From contig PUNI01000060.1 in the NCBI GenBank assembly GCA_003551745.1, positions 1 through 6,790 of the forward strand: a stretch of 6,790 nt of DNA, given 5' to 3'. Source of the DNA: Paracoccaceae bacterium (GTDB taxonomy: Bacteria; Pseudomonadota; Alphaproteobacteria; Rhodobacterales; Rhodobacteraceae). Shown here piece after piece: positions 5,931 through 6,790 of the stretch. Below the pieces are notes generated by a model. The model did not search any database and was not told the DNA's origin. It saw only the letters and a program-made list of their open reading frames with translations. Position 1 is the stretch's first letter, and every line of letters starts with the position of its first letter. A program made the translations under genes and the position numbers.

Positions 5931-6790
5931 GGTCCGACGGGACGGTGGAGGCCCCCGCCCGCCGCCCCGCCCCGCCCCGCCGCCGCGACGACTGGCGTGC
6001 CGCGCTGCTGCCGTGGCTCGTCAGCGTGGCGAGCGTGGTGGTGGTGTTCGGCGCCCTCGCGCTCTGGATCGGCTCGGCCGAGCAGTGGCCGCGCATCCAG
6101 CGCCAGTTCTTCAACCTAGACGCGATGCAGGCATCCTTTCCGCGCGTGCTGCAGGGCTTCTGGGTCAGCATGCGTATCTGGCTGACCGCGCTCGTCTGCA
6201 TCGCCATCTGGGCGCTGGTGCTGGCCGTGATCCGGGCCCTGCGCGCGCCCGTCTTCGCGGCCCTGCGGCTGATGGTCGTGCTCTACATCGACATCTTCCG
6301 CGGCGTGCCGGTGCTGCTCTTGGTGCTACTCTTCGGTTTCGGTGTGCCCGCGCTGGCGCTGCCGGGCCTGCCGACCTCCAGCCTCTTCTGGGGCACCGTA
6401 GCGATGGTCCTCAGCTATTCCGCCTATGTCGCAGAGATCTATCGCTCGGGCATCGACTCGGTCCATGAGGGGCAATGGGCGGCAGCGAAATCCCTCGGCC
6501 TCAGCGAAGGCCAGACCATGCTCTACGCGGTGCTGCCGCAGGCGATCCGCAACGTCTTGCCGGCCCTGATGAACATCGTGGTCGCGCTGCAGAAGGACGT
6601 GGCGCTCCTGTCGGTGCTGGGCGTGCGCGACGCCGTGCGCGAGGCGCAGATCTACACCGCCTCGACCTTCAACTACTCCTCGCTGGTGGTCGCGGCGCTC
6701 CTGTTCCTCGCCGCCACCATCCCGATGGCGCGGCTTGCCGACTGGGTGACCCGGAAGGACAGGCAGCGCCGGCTGCAGAGGGTGGGATGA
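5927..6790 (+). CDS. ABC transporter permease, polar amino acid (HisM/GlnP) family
   Basis: This 287-residue inner-membrane permease belongs to the BPD_transp_1 family. The start ATG overlaps the binding-protein stop (ATGA, 5927-5930), implying translational coupling. An open frame extends upstream to 5825, but only as a shadow of the binding-protein gene. The N-terminal tail (1-24) is rich in Pro and Arg and cytoplasmic. Hydrophobic segments lie near 28-49, 80-104, 113-141, 153-170, 207-232 and 251-268. IDIFRGVPVLLLVLLFGFG (121-139) and the EAA loop (181-206, with EGQWAAAKSLGLSEGQ and VLPQAIRNVLPAL), which docks the ATPase, are typical of amino-acid permeases. The long extracytoplasmic stretch after the first segment (about 50-76) also occurs in related permeases. 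Only one permease is seen here; a homodimer or a second permease downstream are both possible. The gene is complete, ending on the last base of the window. Confidence 0.92.
   Translation: MRSDGTVEAPARRPAPPRRRDDWRAALLPWLVSVASVVVVFGALALWIGSAEQWPRIQRQFFNLDAMQASFPRVLQGFWVSMRIWLTALVCIAIWALVLAVIRALRAPVFAALRLMVVLYIDIFRGVPVLLLVLLFGFGVPALALPGLPTSSLFWGTVAMVLSYSAYVAEIYRSGIDSVHEGQWAAAKSLGLSEGQTMLYAVLPQAIRNVLPALMNIVVALQKDVALLSVLGVRDAVREAQIYTASTFNYSSLVVAALLFLAATIPMARLADWVTRKDRQRRLQRVG
6778..6790 (+). other. Ribosome binding site and start codon of a probable next gene
   Basis: AGAGGG sits a few bases before an ATG at 6787-6789 that overlaps the permease stop in the form ATGA, the same junction as between the binding protein and the permease. 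By the usual order of such operons, the next product would be the ATP-binding subunit or a second permease. Only the start codon is inside the window. Confidence 0.45.

Overview
The window is about 70% GC, densely coded, and third codon positions are almost all G or C. Gene content and protein style suggest an alphaproteobacterium. The MscL and alanine dehydrogenase sequences look most like Rhodobacterales, but that placement is from memory of family sequences and is not proven. There are no RNA genes, insertion sequences, CRISPR arrays or integrase-type genes, and no stretch longer than about 140 bases lacks a gene.

Left part (1-2333). The window opens inside the 3' half of a cpdB-type periplasmic 2',3'-cyclic-nucleotide phosphodiesterase/3'-nucleotidase gene (+). 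An in-frame TAG at 92-94 interrupts it, so it is called a probable pseudogene. It converges on a Nu-class (YghU/YfcG-like) glutathione transferase gene (-, start corrected to 1773 by a strong ribosome binding site). A divergent mscL (+) follows; a 134-base intergenic region holds a candidate gst -10 box and a 12-bp perfect palindrome.

Middle (2334-3258). A 279-residue N-acetylmuramidase with a C-terminal peptidoglycan-binding domain resembles a phage endolysin. It has no signal peptide and no phage neighbours. Its stop codon is one base from that of the convergent alanine dehydrogenase gene.

Right part (3260-6790). Alanine dehydrogenase (ald, -) is divergent from an Lrp/AsnC-family regulator (+), the classical AldR-ald layout. 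The 138-base gap between them carries two GCATGC palindromes exactly 10 bp apart. Downstream of the regulator, on the same strand, are a secreted family-3 solute-binding protein and an amino-acid-type ABC permease that overlap by 4 bases. The permease stop at the last base of the window overlaps a new ATG with a good ribosome binding site, so another cotranslated gene, probably the ATPase, starts at 6787. A plausible reading is amino-acid uptake plus alanine deamination to pyruvate under a local amino-acid-sensing regulator. However, the binding protein lacks the acidic residue that usually holds the alpha-amino group, so its ligand is uncertain.

No clearly new multi-gene system is visible. 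The points most worth checking are the interrupted cpdB, the orphan endolysin-like muramidase, the atypical ligand pocket of the binding protein, and the ald-lrp control region.
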